Part shown: positions 33,690-33,731 of the stretch, piece after piece
Numbering within the stretch: position 1 is the first letter of the stretch
How the letters are laid out: each line of letters begins with the position of its first letter
Assembly (NCBI GenBank): GCA_937936675.1
Contig: CALDDL010000280.1
Coordinates: forward strand, 1 to 33,731
DNA: 33,731 nucleotides
Origin: an uncultured bacterium
GTDB lineage: Bacteria; Bacteroidota; Ignavibacteria; Ignavibacteriales; Melioribacteraceae
Direction: 5' to 3'
The notes under the pieces: generated by a model
What the model was told of the DNA's origin: nothing
Database searches by the model: none
Seen by the model: only the letters and a program-made list of their open reading frames with translations
Program-made: the position numbers and the translations under genes

Positions 33690-33731
33690 TTAATATATAT
33701 CCTTTAATCTTTGTGCAGGGTCAACGAGACT
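33690..33731 (-). CDS. fliN: C-terminal end of a FliN-type switch protein (partial)
   Basis: Only the last 13 codons and a TAA stop are present; the gene enters from beyond the right edge. The frame reads SLVDPAQRLKDIY, which resembles the usual FliN/FliY C-terminus (pattern I-V-x-P-x-x-R-L). FliN is a C-ring component of the flagellar switch. The stop lies 2 nt before the fliO start, and fliN-fliO-fliP is a common flagellar order, which supports the call. The other two minus-strand frames reach stops without a recognisable match. The fragment is too short to be certain. Confidence 0.55.
   Translation of the reverse strand, partial: SLVDPAQRLKDIY

Noticed and set aside
1..33731. tRNA, rRNA, CRISPR array, insertion sequence or phage genes
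   Set aside because: None seen; there is almost no non-coding space and no interrupted gene.

Overview
The window is one continuous block of flagellar genes, all on the minus strand. It is AT-rich and very tightly packed: most junctions are ATGA or TAATG overlaps or gaps under 15 nt. Rod, P-ring and L-ring genes (flgF, flgG, flgI, flgH) indicate a diderm. A Bacillus-like fliW-csrA pair, a short flagellin and the AT-rich composition would fit a motile Ignavibacteria or other Bacteroidota-like lineage, but that placement is inference only.

In the direction of transcription (right to left) the layout is as follows. (1) 33731-26425: the last codons of fliN, then the export gate fliO-P-Q-R-flhB-flhA and the placement/number regulators flhF-flhG. 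(2) 26424-21861: an 89-nt intergenic region with a candidate promoter, a 78-aa membrane protein, a shortened sigma-28 (fliA), two tandem HDOD proteins, a GAF protein with a decayed histidine-kinase core, and an unknown single-span membrane protein. (3) 21850-14439: flgF, flgG, flgA, flgH, flgI, flgJ (rod-binding plus lytic transglycosylase), flgN, flgK, flgL. (4) 14439-8934: a Bacillus-type motA-motB pair, fliW, csrA, a REC-Hpt protein, an Escherichia-type motA-motB pair, a lone receiver, and a receiver fused to a histidine-bearing DHp-like helix with no ATPase domain. (5) 8930-2989: a clear sigma-28 promoter, then an unknown 210-aa protein, a three-PAS soluble histidine kinase, a 608-aa TPR/coiled-coil membrane protein and a glycosyltransferase with TPRs. 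(6) 3040-1: a second sigma-28 promoter inside the end of the glycosyltransferase gene, a leader with a textbook CsrA hairpin, flagellin, an intrinsic terminator, fliS and fliD (cut by the window edge).

Together these genes build the secretion gate, rod, rings, hook-filament junction, motor, filament and cap, and carry much of their own control. FliA is encoded mid-cluster, and its two best promoter matches share TAAA-N17-CGATAA and sit before the late genes. csrA and fliW lie about 10 kb upstream of a flagellin leader with two ANGGAN sites, which predicts the CsrA-FliW-flagellin feedback known from Bacillus subtilis. Several signalling proteins (REC, REC-Hpt, REC-DHp, PAS kinase, pseudokinase, HDODs) look like a dedicated, apparently undescribed phosphorelay or checkpoint within the flagellar regulon. 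The genes for the basal body start, hook, C-ring and ATPase, and any chemotaxis genes, are not in the window; no flgM was recognised.
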